Positions 15,321-25,000 of a stretch of 64,000 nt of DNA are shown one piece after another. Positions within the stretch are counted from its first letter, which is position 1; every line of letters starts with the position of its first letter. Position numbers and translations under genes: made by a program. Origin of the DNA: an uncultured Verrucomicrobiota bacterium (GTDB lineage Bacteria > Verrucomicrobiota > Verrucomicrobiia > Limisphaerales > UBA9464); the NCBI GenBank assembly GCA_903907995.1, contig CAIVQH010000060.1, forward strand, positions 248,001 through 312,000, given 5' to 3'. Under the pieces are notes generated by a model. That model saw nothing but the letters and a program-made list of their open reading frames with translations, was not told the origin of the DNA and searched no databases.

Positions 15321-16991
15321 ATGAGCGAAATCATCGTCATTGGCCACCGCAACCCCGACACCGACGCCATCTGCTCCGCCATCGGCTATGCCGAGTTCAA
15401 GCGCCGCACCGGCGCCCGTGATGTCGTGGCGGCCCGCTGCGGCGACACGAACGAGCGCATCGATTTCGTCCTCCGCACTTTCGGGGTGCCGGCACCGAGG
15501 TTCATCGCCGATGTTTCCCCCAAGGTCAGCGACGTGATGCAGTCCAACGTCATTTCAGTGCCGCCCCGCATGAGCGTGGTCGAGGCGCTGGCGGTGATGG
15601 ACCAGAAGAACATCCGCGTGCTGCCAGTGCTCGACAGCGAGCGGCGCTGCCGCGGCCTGATGTCGGTCTTCAAGGCCAGCAAGTTCTTCTTCCCCTCCCC
15701 CAACCGCATTTACGATTCCCGGCGCATTCTGGCCTCCGTGCGCAGCCTCTCGCGGGTGCTGGGGGCCAAGATGATCTGCGCCTTCAACCCTGACCAGGAG
15801 GAGGATCTCACCCTCATGGTCGGTGCGATGAAGCCGGTCTCCTTTGCCGCCCGCCTCAACAATTACGCACCCGAAAAGCTCGTGGTCGTGGTCGGTGACC
15901 GTGAGGACATCCAGAAACTCGCCATCGAGGGGCGCGTCCGCACCGTCGTGGTCACCGGTGGGCTCGACATCTCGGAGGACATCCGGAATCTCGCGCGCCG
16001 CAACGAGGTCACCCTACTGCTCACCCCGCACGATTCGGCAACGACGGCGATGCTCTGCCGCTCCGCCATCGCCGTGGAGCACCTGCTGCGGGAGGACTTT
16101 CTCACCTTCGGCCCGGATGAATCCCTGGCGGGCATCTCCCGCGTCGCCGCCGAGTCCCAATTCCAGGCCTTCCCGGTGGTGGACGAGGACCAGCGCGTCG
16201 TCGGCATCCTTTCCAAATCCGACTTCCTCAAGAAGGTGGATCGCCAGCTGATCCTGGTGGACCACAACGAGCTGACCCAGGCGGTCCTGGGGGCGGATCA
16301 GGTCGAGATCATCGAGGTGATTGACCACCACCGCATTGGCGCCTTCAGCACCCCGCAGCCGATTCTTTTCCGCAACGAGCCCGTCGGCTCCACCAGCACG
16401 ATCGTGGCCGACTGCTTCTTCCGCTACGGGATCGAAATGCCTCCCAGCATCGCCGGCCTGCTGCTGGCCGGGCTGGTGAGCGACACCCTCAACCTCACCT
16501 CGCCCACCACCACCCAGCGGGATGTTGAAATCCTTACGGAACTGGAAAAGCGGGCCAAGGTCGATGCGGCCGAGTTCACCGAGAAGCTGTTCAGCTCCGG
16601 CTCGGTGCTCGTCACCAAGCCGGTCGATCAGGCCATAACCGCCGACTGCAAGGAATACATGGAAGGCGGCTATCGCTTCAGCGTGGCGCAGATCGAGGAG
16701 ATCGGGTTCGACAATTTCCACAAGCGCCAGGCTGAGATTCAGCGCTCGCTCGAAGCCTATCGCACCAACAACGGCTACCTCTTTTCCGCCCTGCTCGTCA
16801 CCGACGTGGTGCTGCAAACCTCGCTGCTGCTGGTCTCCGGACCGCGCAAATTTGTGGATAACATGCCCCACACGGAGGTTTCTCCCGGCATCTTTGAAAT
16901 GCCCGGCGGCGTGTCCCGGAAGAAGCAGCTGCTGCCGTTCCTCACCCACCATCTGGCGCGGGTGGCACCGATGCTGAACGGCGGGGATTAA
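15321..16991 (+). CDS. Manganese-dependent (family II) inorganic pyrophosphatase with CBS and DRTGG domains
   Basis: 556 residues, much longer than the catalytic core because of a regulatory insert. The N-terminal DHH part has GHRNPDTDAICSA with metal ligands His9, Asp13 and Asp15. CBS domains follow at about 69-127 (MQSNVISVPPRMSVVEALAVM) and 250-305 (LTFGPDESLAGISRVA), with a DRTGG-like domain between them (~140-240). The second DHH motif is EVIDHHRIGAF, and the DHHA2 domain is at the C-terminus. The enzyme hydrolyses PPi to phosphate; CBS-type members are controlled by adenine nucleotides. It converges with the nucleosidase gene, sharing 4 bp. Confidence 0.93.
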   Translation: MSEIIVIGHRNPDTDAICSAIGYAEFKRRTGARDVVAARCGDTNERIDFVLRTFGVPAPRFIADVSPKVSDVMQSNVISVPPRMSVVEALAVMDQKNIRVLPVLDSERRCRGLMSVFKASKFFFPSPNRIYDSRRILASVRSLSRVLGAKMICAFNPDQEEDLTLMVGAMKPVSFAARLNNYAPEKLVVVVGDREDIQKLAIEGRVRTVVVTGGLDISEDIRNLARRNEVTLLLTPHDSATTAMLCRSAIAVEHLLREDFLTFGPDESLAGISRVAAESQFQAFPVVDEDQRVVGILSKSDFLKKVDRQLILVDHNELTQAVLGADQVEIIEVIDHHRIGAFSTPQPILFRNEPVGSTSTIVADCFFRYGIEMPPSIAGLLLAGLVSDTLNLTSPTTTQRDVEILTELEKRAKVDAAEFTEKLFSSGSVLVTKPVDQAITADCKEYMEGGYRFSVAQIEEIGFDNFHKRQAEIQRSLEAYRTNNGYLFSALLVTDVVLQTSLLLVSGPRKFVDNMPHTEVSPGIFEMPGGVSRKKQLLPFLTHHLARVAPMLNGGD

Positions 16992-17728
16992 GACCCGACG
17001 TTCAGCGCCTTGACGAGCGTTTCGGCAAGCCTATCCGCCGCGAAGCTGACGCGCTTCTGAAAGCGCATGAGTTCCGGAATCTTGCCCGGTGAACGTACCA
17101 ATTGTCCGGCCAACTTGAGGAAGTCCATGCGGTAGTCCTCAGTCATCAGCTGGTTGAAATCGAGCGGCAGGTCTTCGCCCGCAGTATCCGAGATCACCCG
17201 CACCGTCGCGCTGGGAATGCCGCGCTCGCGGCAGGCAGATCGGATCACCGACGACTCCATCTCGACCGCGTCGGCACCGGTCGAACGCCGCAGAGCAGCC
17301 TTCTGGGCAGCGGTCACCGCCACATGGTCGGCACAGTGAAACGTCCCCGTCCGGGCACCGGCGGCCGTCAGTGTGGAAACAAGGGGGAAACCTTTGTCGG
17401 CATCCAGGATCAGAGCACCCAGTGGCAGAGCCGGATCAAGGCCGCCTGCAAAGCCGCACGTGAGCACCAGACTTGGCCGGGCGGCATGAAGGGCGTCGGC
17501 AATTGCCTGGCGCGCATTTTCCACTCCCATACCGGTGGTGAGAACTCGCAGCGTCGGCCAAAAGCGCTCTTCAGTGGTATGCCGTTCAATGATGCGAAAC
17601 TGAATCGTTTCCCGTTCGCCCACGGCCTTTAGGAGCGGACGGACTCGCTTCAAGAACGCCTTCGTCTCCTCCGGCACGGCGAAGACGATGAGCGGGACTT
17701 GGGCGGAAGTCGCATCTGCGGACGGCAT
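16988..17728 (-). CDS. Phosphorylase-superfamily nucleosidase (MTA/SAH nucleosidase-like)
   Basis: 246 residues. Family marks are VLTTGMGVENARQAI, VLTCGFAGGLDPALPLGALILD, ADAVEMESSVI (the glutamate that contacts the ribose) and VRVISDTAGEDLPLDFN. These are shared by 5'-methylthioadenosine/SAH nucleosidases and the futalosine and hopanoid-associated phosphorylases, so the exact substrate is open. It starts 3 bp after the AlgH-like gene ends and is surely in one transcript with it. Confidence 0.85.
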   Translation of the reverse strand: MPSADATSAQVPLIVFAVPEETKAFLKRVRPLLKAVGERETIQFRIIERHTTEERFWPTLRVLTTGMGVENARQAIADALHAARPSLVLTCGFAGGLDPALPLGALILDADKGFPLVSTLTAAGARTGTFHCADHVAVTAAQKAALRRSTGADAVEMESSVIRSACRERGIPSATVRVISDTAGEDLPLDFNQLMTEDYRMDFLKLAGQLVRSPGKIPELMRFQKRVSFAADRLAETLVKALNVGS

Positions 17729-17731
17729 GGC

Positions 17732-18295
17732 TCAGTTCGCCGACAGATCATCCGGCGCATCGGCCAGCAGACGCTCCTGCCAGTTTGGCCGCAGGCTCAG
17801 AATGTGCCGCCACAGCGTCTCGGGTGACTTTTGAAAGACCAGATCGAGCGTGGCCGGATGCGTGAGCCAGGACTCGCGACGCATCTCGTCATCCAACTGC
17901 CCGGGCGACCAGCCCGCGTAGCCGGCAAAAACACGCAACTGCTTGGTGGAAGACCACGACTGGCCCACGTCGATCAGTTCATCCAGATCGTGGCTCATTA
18001 TGAGGTTTTCGAGCACGTTGGCGGTGGGCAGGTATTCGTCACTGTGGAGAAAGGTCAGGGCCGAAGGCTGGACCGGACCCCCACCGAACAGGGTGCAGGC
18101 CTGAATCGAGGTGGGCAGCTTGCGATCCATGACCTCACCCAGCTTCGCTTCGCTGGGCCGGTTCAGCACCAGACCGAAAGCACCCTCGCTGTTGTGCTCG
18201 CAGATCAGCACGACCGTGCGGTTGAAATAGCTCCCCTTCAGCTTGCCGCCGTCGAGCAGAAGCTGGCCCTTGAGCGATGGATGACCCGGAGGCAT
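17732..18295 (-). CDS. YqgE/AlgH family protein
   Basis: 187 residues, the normal family size. It contains LKGQLLLDGGKLKGSYFNRTVVLICEHNSEGAFGLVLNRP, the diagnostic opening, then LFGGGPVQPSALTFLH and RVFAGYAGWSPGQLDDEMRRESW, the other two signature stretches. The biochemical role is not established; AlgH was first linked to alginate control in Pseudomonas. It forms a tight pair with the nucleosidase gene. Confidence 0.93.
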   Translation of the reverse strand: MPPGHPSLKGQLLLDGGKLKGSYFNRTVVLICEHNSEGAFGLVLNRPSEAKLGEVMDRKLPTSIQACTLFGGGPVQPSALTFLHSDEYLPTANVLENLIMSHDLDELIDVGQSWSSTKQLRVFAGYAGWSPGQLDDEMRRESWLTHPATLDLVFQKSPETLWRHILSLRPNWQERLLADAPDDLSAN

Positions 18296-18347
18296 CTGGC
18301 AGCGGCAAAATGCGCCAGCACATCATCCCCGGCAACTTTGTTTCGCA

Positions 18348-18392
18348 CCTTACGTAAGGCCGCGCCCGGTGGCCGGATCAGCCGCCGGGCGC
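18348..18392. terminator. Palindrome and GC hairpin between transketolase and AlgH genes
   Basis: A GC stem GCGCCCGG / CCGGGCGC (18362-18369 with 18385-18392) lies just past the transketolase stop, and a perfect 12-base palindrome CCTTACGTAAGG is at 18348-18359. No U-tract follows on the minus strand, so termination is not certain. The palindrome could instead be an operator upstream of the AlgH-nucleosidase pair. Confidence 0.4.
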
Positions 18393-18414
18393 CTGCAACC
18401 GCACATTTTTCGCC

Positions 18415-20487
18415 TCAGCCGATCAGTTCCAGCGCCGCTTCGGCCATCTTCGGACCGGTGAGGCCATACTTCACGTAGAGTTCCTCGGCGAGGTAGGCGC
18501 TCTGGCCAAATTCGCCCGGGATACCCAGCGACTTCATGTGATGCGCGATGCCCGCGCGGCTCAAGGCGTGCGACACCTGTGCGCCCATGCCACAGACGAG
18601 CTGGTGATCCTCGATCGTCACGATGCGTCCGTTGCACTTGGCAACCGCCTTGCCGATGGTGGCTACGTCCACGCGGTTGATGAAGGGGTTGTTGATGACC
18701 ACGGCCGACTTGCCTTTGCTCGCCAGGATCTTCGCCGCTTCGAGCGCCTTGTTGAAAAGCACGCCGGAGCCGACCAGCACGACGTCCGCGCCGTCCTGGA
18801 TGATCTGGGCTTTGCCCCAGGCATAGTTGGATCCTTCCACCCATTTCACCGGATACGTCTCACGACCCACGAAGAAAATCACCGATTCGCCGTGATGACC
18901 GGCGGTACGCTCGTCGCCAATGTGCTTGATCGCCTGGTACATGAACGCCTCCGCCTCCTCGGCGCAGCTCGGCGCGATGACAATCGTGTGGGGAATGGCG
19001 CTGACGGCCGCAAAGTAGGTAGTGGCCTCATGGCTGGCGCCGTCAGCCGCATCCTGGAAGCCAACGTGCGAGAACATCGCGATCACCGGGGCCTGGGATA
19101 GCGCCGCCATGGTGAGCGGCAGATTGCCCTTCGTCACACCGAACTGCCCAAAGGTGTCCACGATGGGAATGAAGCCCACCTTGGAAAGTCCGGCCGCCGT
19201 CGAAATCATGTTCGACTCCGCAATGCCCACCTCGATGAAGTTGCCGGTGGCTTTCTGGAAAGTGCTGATGCCGGTCGAGCCCTGCACGTCGCTCGAAACC
19301 GAATAGACCGGATAACCTTCCATCGCGGCCTTGATCGCGCCGGCGGCAAGACCAGCCTGCACCTTGTCCTTCTTCACCGCCGGTGCGGTGGGAGCGGGGT
19401 TCGCGGCAGCCGCTGCGGCCTTGGCTTTCTTGGCCTCCTCCTTCACTTCCCAGTCCTTGCGAAGGGCGAGCGCCCACTGCTTGAACTCGTCCTGTGGGTT
19501 GCCGAAGCAGATCTCATCGACGAACTCGACGATCTTTTCACCATTTGCGAGCGGGAAGCCGTGGCCACCGGCGGAGTTCTCCATCGTGCTCTTCACGCCA
19601 TAACCCTTGATCGTCTTGAGCCAGAGGCACACGGGCTTGGCCGGGTTAGCCTTCACATCGGTGACGGCCTTTTCCACCGCGAGGTAGACTTCCTGCAGAT
19701 CGTGACCGTTCGGGATGCGGCGGACATCCCAGCCGAGATCGTCCAGCGCCTCGAAAGACGGCACCATGGAAAAGGCGTCCTTGGTGATCCGGCCGGATAG
19801 CTTGGTGTCATTGTCGGAAATCACCATGACGAAAGGGTTTACCCGCCCCTTGCCCGCGAGTCCGGGAATCGCCGCGAACGCCTCCTTGGCCTCGCCTTCC
19901 ATCGAGGCGCCGTCGGAGACCGTGACGATGGTCACGCGGTCGTTGTGCGCCAGCCTGTCGCCGATCGCGAGACCCTGCGCCTGCGGCAGCGCGGAGCCGA
20001 GCGGCCCGTTCGAGAGCAGCACGCCCTCAGGATTCAGGTGCGATTCACCGTGGCCAGTGAGCTTGGATTTGATCGAGCGGAAGCCCTTCAGATCCTCGAA
20101 GGTCATCCCGTCGAAACCGTAATTTGCACGCAGCGCGTAGATGCCGTTTTCGGCATGGCCCGCGTCGTTCACAAAATTGAAGGCCTCATGCCAGGGGCGT
20201 CCCTGGGTGGCAAACATCACGCCGTGGATCGCCGCGTTGACCTCCGCAAAGGCCGCCGGGCCGCCCCAGTGGCAGGCCGCGCCGCCATTGACCGCATGGA
20301 CGTCCATCAGCGCGACGAGCGCGCGGGTGGCCACCGGGCTGCCGAGCGTGACGTCCGCGCCGGCCGCGTTCTTGACCGTCACCGCGTACTTAGGATTGCC
20401 CGGTGTGGGCGCAAGTTTCGACTTCAGCTTCTGCGGTGTGAGGGGCGGAAGTTCAACTTTGGCGACAACAGAATTATCAGCAGCCAT
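18415..20487 (-). CDS. tkt: Transketolase (divergent form)
   Basis: 690 residues, full transketolase length with all three domains. The TPP region reads TVSDGASMEGEAKEAF with ISDNDTKLSG downstream, corresponding to the GDG...N motif, but with Ser in place of the first Gly. NGPLGSALPQAQGLAIGDRL matches the loop GPLGQGxAxAxGxA. The pyrimidine domain has GIAESNMISTAAGLSKVGFIPIVDTFGQF, and the C-terminal domain ends ...EELYVKYGLTGPKMAEAAL. An Ala/Lys-rich linker of about 40 residues (KEEAKKAKAAAAAANPAPTA) joins the domains. It catalyses two-carbon transfers in the pentose phosphate pathway if active; a relative such as a phosphoketose- or sulfoquinovose-type enzyme is less likely. Confidence 0.88.
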   Translation of the reverse strand: MAADNSVVAKVELPPLTPQKLKSKLAPTPGNPKYAVTVKNAAGADVTLGSPVATRALVALMDVHAVNGGAACHWGGPAAFAEVNAAIHGVMFATQGRPWHEAFNFVNDAGHAENGIYALRANYGFDGMTFEDLKGFRSIKSKLTGHGESHLNPEGVLLSNGPLGSALPQAQGLAIGDRLAHNDRVTIVTVSDGASMEGEAKEAFAAIPGLAGKGRVNPFVMVISDNDTKLSGRITKDAFSMVPSFEALDDLGWDVRRIPNGHDLQEVYLAVEKAVTDVKANPAKPVCLWLKTIKGYGVKSTMENSAGGHGFPLANGEKIVEFVDEICFGNPQDEFKQWALALRKDWEVKEEAKKAKAAAAAANPAPTAPAVKKDKVQAGLAAGAIKAAMEGYPVYSVSSDVQGSTGISTFQKATGNFIEVGIAESNMISTAAGLSKVGFIPIVDTFGQFGVTKGNLPLTMAALSQAPVIAMFSHVGFQDAADGASHEATTYFAAVSAIPHTIVIAPSCAEEAEAFMYQAIKHIGDERTAGHHGESVIFFVGRETYPVKWVEGSNYAWGKAQIIQDGADVVLVGSGVLFNKALEAAKILASKGKSAVVINNPFINRVDVATIGKAVAKCNGRIVTIEDHQLVCGMGAQVSHALSRAGIAHHMKSLGIPGEFGQSAYLAEELYVKYGLTGPKMAEAALELIG

Positions 20488-20634
20488 GGCGTGAGATGAA
20501 TCTAGCGTGAAATTAAAACGAACGAACGGCTAGGCTACGGAGCAAGGCCGCAAAGGGAAGCCGGTTTTTGCTCCGAACGGGGCTGCCCCTGCCTTCAAGC
20601 TTGCGACCGGGCGCCATTGGGCCGAAATGGAGCC

Positions 20635-21612
20635 ATGTCCTGCTGGTTGCGCCGTCTCTTAATTTTCCTACTGCTGTTAACTTTGGCCAATGCCACAGAA
20701 CTTCGGGTTGGGATCATCGGCCTCGACACCTCGCACGCCACCGCGTTCACGGAGATTCTGAACAACCCCGAGGCCAAGGATCATGTTGCCGGGGCGCGGG
20801 TGGTCGCCGCGTTCAAGGGCGGCAGCCCCGACATCAAGGAAAGCTGGTCCCGCGTGGCGGAATACACGCAGACACTCACCAACAAATACGGCGTGAAGCT
20901 GTACGACACCATCGAGGCCATGTGCGCCGAGGTGGATGCGGTGATGCTCGAAAGCGTAGACGGGCGTCCGCATCTCGATCAGGCGAAAGCCGTGTTCGCC
21001 ACCCATAAGCCGCTCTATATCGATAAACCCGTCGCCGGGACGCTGCGGGACGCCATCGAGATTTTCCGGATCGCCGAGGCCGCACACGTCCCCGTCTTCA
21101 CCGCCTCATCCCTGCGCTACGGCCGGGCCACGCAGGCGGTGCGGATCGGCAGCATCGGAACCGTGACAAATGCGGTATGCTGGAGTCCGGCGCATCTGGA
21201 GCCGCATCACCCCGACCTCTTCTGGTACGGCGTTCACGGCTGCGAGTCACTTTTCACCGTCATGGGCACCGGCTGCGAATCCGTTCACCGCACCGTGACG
21301 GCGGACGGAAAGATTGAAGTCACCGGCACCTGGAACGGCGGCCGCACCGGTGTCTTTCGCGAGGACGACAAGGGCTACGGCGGCCACGCCCAAGGCGTGA
21401 AAGGTGAGGCGCCCATTGGCAATTTCGATGGTTACGCGCCGCTCGTGGTTGAGATCGTAAAATTCTTCCAGAGCCGGCAACCACCCGTATCCGCGGCGGA
21501 AACCCTGGAACTGTTCACGTTCATGGAAGCCGCCGACGAGAGCCACCGGCAGCATGGTGCGGAAATAAAGCTGAGTGCTGTGCGCGCCAAAACGGCCAAG
21601 GAAGTGCAGTGA
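20635..21612 (+). CDS. Secreted Gfo/Idh/MocA family oxidoreductase
   Basis: 325 residues from MSCWLRRLLIFLLLLTLANATELRVGIIGL, with GGAG upstream. The hydrophobic N-terminus is a signal peptide or anchor. GIIGLDTSHATAFTEIL is the Rossmann start; the usual GxGxxG is replaced by GLDTSH. VDAVMLESVDGRPHLDQAKAVFATHKPLYIDKPVAGTL holds the EKP-like motif, here DKP. GVHGCESLFTVMGTGC follows. Members of this subgroup in planctomycetes and verrucomicrobia are exported and act on sugars with bound NAD(P). The altered Rossmann loop makes cofactor binding uncertain. Confidence 0.8.
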   Translation: MSCWLRRLLIFLLLLTLANATELRVGIIGLDTSHATAFTEILNNPEAKDHVAGARVVAAFKGGSPDIKESWSRVAEYTQTLTNKYGVKLYDTIEAMCAEVDAVMLESVDGRPHLDQAKAVFATHKPLYIDKPVAGTLRDAIEIFRIAEAAHVPVFTASSLRYGRATQAVRIGSIGTVTNAVCWSPAHLEPHHPDLFWYGVHGCESLFTVMGTGCESVHRTVTADGKIEVTGTWNGGRTGVFREDDKGYGGHAQGVKGEAPIGNFDGYAPLVVEIVKFFQSRQPPVSAAETLELFTFMEAADESHRQHGAEIKLSAVRAKTAKEVQ

Positions 21613-22036
21613 CCGCGCAGGCTGGGAATGCACGCGCTCCCCTTTCGCGTTAACGATTCCAAGGTGAATTTTGCGGCAGCCGGCCATTGGTGCAAATCGC
21701 AACATTTCCCGTGAAAGCTGCCCTTACCACGACCAGCCCGCTTCAACCCGATCCTCTCTGAGTAGCCGGCAAACTGGGAATCCCCCTTCCTGCTGAAAGT
21801 TTCACGCTCGCGCTGCCGTGGTACGTGAACTGCTGAGTTTTCCCACTAGTTCCAAAATGGCAAGAATACGGCGCATAATGCATCGGCGCGACGTTTCAAA
21901 AAGTCGCACCGCCGGTGCGAGGATTTTTGAAACCTCGCTGCCGACGTTTACGTCTGTGCGTCTGATTCTGCGTGTCGCCAAACAGATTTTGGGACACTGA
22001 ATCCATTGATCACTGAGTAATCGTCCCCCAACGCAC
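21613..22036. other. Non-coding spacer before a large secreted protein gene
   Basis: 424 bp, more AT-rich than its neighbours and without a gene that I can support. It holds the long hairpin listed separately and, just before the next start, TTGATCACTGAGTAATC, which resembles the GTGATCAGT repeats seen after icd. The promoter of the 1113-residue protein should be in the last 100 bases. Confidence 0.6.
21893..21933. terminator. Long hairpin, possible bidirectional terminator
   Basis: The arms GTTTCAAAAA (21893-21902) and TTTTTGAAAC (21924-21933) enclose a GC stem TCGCACCG / CGGTGCGA. On each strand the GC stem is followed by a run of five T, so it could stop transcription in both directions. 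There is only a plus-strand gene on each side, which makes the symmetry notable. Confidence 0.5.
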
Positions 22037-25000
22037 ATGAAAATTCACTCGTTCAACCCATGGGCCAGTACCGTGGCGGCGCTTTGCGTCACCGGGCTGA
22101 CGGCCTACGCCGGTTCGGTGTCGTACAACTTCGACACGGATCCGACCGGAATCCTGCAGCTCTACGGCAATGCTACCTACAATGCCACCGGCGGGAACCC
22201 GGCCACCGGCGGCTATCTGTCGCTAACGGAAGCTGTCAACAGCCAGCGGAGCGCCATTGTCTTCGCCGACATCGATAACGGATCGGTCGTCAAGGCGTTC
22301 AGTTTTTCCATGGATGTTCGCATCGGTGGTGGCAGCACCACTCCGGCGGACGGTTTCAGCGTCAATTATGTTCGGGCCAGCGATCCGGTGATCACGACTG
22401 GCGACCCGCTCAACAATTGGGCCACCGGTCCGAACGGTGAGGCCAATCTGCCCGAGGAAGGCGCCACAACCGGTCTTGGCATCGGCTTCGACGCCTATAA
22501 CAGCGGTGGCGGGGACGTCATTGGCATCAGTGTCCGCGTGGATGGCACTTTGATCGCCCAATATCCCCTGCCCACGATCAACGGTGCAGCCAATGACCCC
22601 ACCTCGCTGCAGACCGGACCGCTCGACACGGCTAATCCGGGTTCGGCCGACCTGCTCTCCTGGGAGCCATTCAGCGTCAATCTGGCCGAGACCGGCGTAC
22701 TGGTGGTGAAGTACAAGGGCGTGGAAATCACTCCGGCCGGCGGCTTGCAGACCACCTTTGCCCCCAGTCCCGGGCAGCTGGTGCTCGTCGCCCGGACTGG
22801 CGGCCTCAACCAGAATCAGCACGTTGACAATATCTCGATCACGACGATCCCTGCAGCGCTCGCCCTCGTGGGCAATGCCACGGGCCTGCCCGATGGCTTC
22901 AGCGTCACTCTGAATGATTCCGGTGCGAGCGTCGTGGACACGACGCAGGTTACGGCCAAGCTGAATGGCAACCCGGTGACCGTTACCTCCGTCACCAAAA
23001 ACGGCGGAGCGACCACGGTGGCCTATCGTGGTTATTCTGCCCTGCTGACTCCGGGTTCCACCAACACCGTGGACCTCACGGCGAAGGACACCAACGGCAA
23101 CACCATCACCGGCTCCCGCACGTTTACCGCTCCCAGTTACGCCACGGTCCCCCCGAGCCAAGCCGTTCCGGCCGGATCGGTGGACACCGCCAAGGCCGGC
23201 TTCAGGCTGATGCCCTGGCAGTCCGGCACCCAGCCGAACGCCATTTACTATACTGAGGAACAGCTCGCCGGGCTCCACGGCCCGAACGTGGCCGACCTTA
23301 CAACGGCTACCGATGGCGGCTATGTCGACGTTACGGGTACGATCAACTTCAACGGTGACGGCTCGAATGCCGGCGACTTCACGGGCGACACGACGTTCCC
23401 CGGCATTCCTGGCCCCGATGGTCACACCGGCAACTCCAGCTTCGAGGCCCTTACCTATCTGAACTTCCCCACTGCGGGCGTGTACCAGATGGGAGTGAAC
23501 AGCGATGACGGCTTCAAAGTAACCTCCGGCCTGATCGCGCAGGACCGCTTCAGTCCGGCACTCGGCATCTACAACGGTGGCAAAGGCTCCTCCGACGTCC
23601 TGTTCTACATCGTTGTGCCGACGGCCGGTTACTATCCGTTCCGCCTGATCTGGGAAAACGGCAACGGTGATGCCGGCAACGGGCTCAACTGCGAGTGGTT
23701 CATTGTCAATGCCGATGGCACCAAGAGCCTCATCAATGACGCCTCCGACGCAAAGTCCATCAAGGCCTACTACTCGGGCCCGACCTTTGCTTCGCACGTT
23801 TCTCAAGTTGTGCCCTACCCCGGCCAGACCGGTGCCCGGCCTGACTTCGTGACCTTGCAGCTCACCGATGGCGCCAGTGCGGTCAATGCCGGTTCGATCC
23901 AGCTCAGCCTGAACGGGGCGGCCACCACGGTTGCGCCGACCAAGTCCGGTGCCGTCACCACGGTGCAGGCGAAACTGACGGGCGCGAACCTTCTGCCTCC
24001 CGGTTCCACCAATTCCGCGCTCCTCGTATGGGCTGACTCCGCCACTCCTGCGGTGGTCCATTCCAACGCCTGGACCTTCGTGACGATGAATTACGTCACC
24101 CTCAATGCCGGCCTCGCGAGCCCCGCCGGTTCCGGTGATCCTGCCCAGCGCGGCTTCTCCCTCAAGGTGAACCAGCTCGATCCCAGCACCGTTGGCGACA
24201 CCGGTGACGTGACCGGCAACAACATTGAGAGCGCCGAATCGCAGCTCGCGGGCCTGTACAGCCCCGCCTTCGGCGCCAACGTGGCTGACACCGCCACCGC
24301 GACCAGTGGCAACACCTGGAACCTCAATGATGCGATCGATTACCTGATGAGCGGCACCGCGCCGGCCGGCGACTTCGCTAACGATCTCCCCCTCCCCGGC
24401 ATCCCGGGCACCACGGGCATCACCGACATGATCGCCGCGGAGTTCAAGGGATACGCGGACCTCGCCCCCGGATTCTACGTCATGGGCGTCAACAGTGACG
24501 ACGGCTTCCGCGTGACTGAAGCGACCAGCGTCAGCCGCCAGGTGCTGCACATCGAAGGCGCTGGCATCAGCCAGGACCTCCACGTGGTCAACACCACGAC
24601 CAACAACTCCAGCTACGGCGGCAGCCTCCCCACCACACCGATCACGGCTCCCCTGGTCTATGTCGATACCAACAGCTGCCCCGCCGTGCCTGACCTCACC
24701 GGCAAGATTGCGGTGATCGATCTCCATCGTTGCAGCTCGAGCGACAGCGATGTCGTCCTCGCTGGCAAGATGCAGGATGCCGGCGCGCTCGCCGTGGTCA
24801 TCATCAACGTGCCGAGCTTCGGCCTGTCCTACATCGGCAGTGGCACCCCGACCAAGCCGATCACCATCCCGGTCGTCATGACCAGCGGCTTTGCCGGTGG
24901 CGCAGACGTCCTGAAGACGAATGCAAACCTCACGGCCAGCATCGGTGCCGACAGCAGCCTGAAGCTTGGTGAATTCAACGGCAACGGCCGTGGCACCGCC

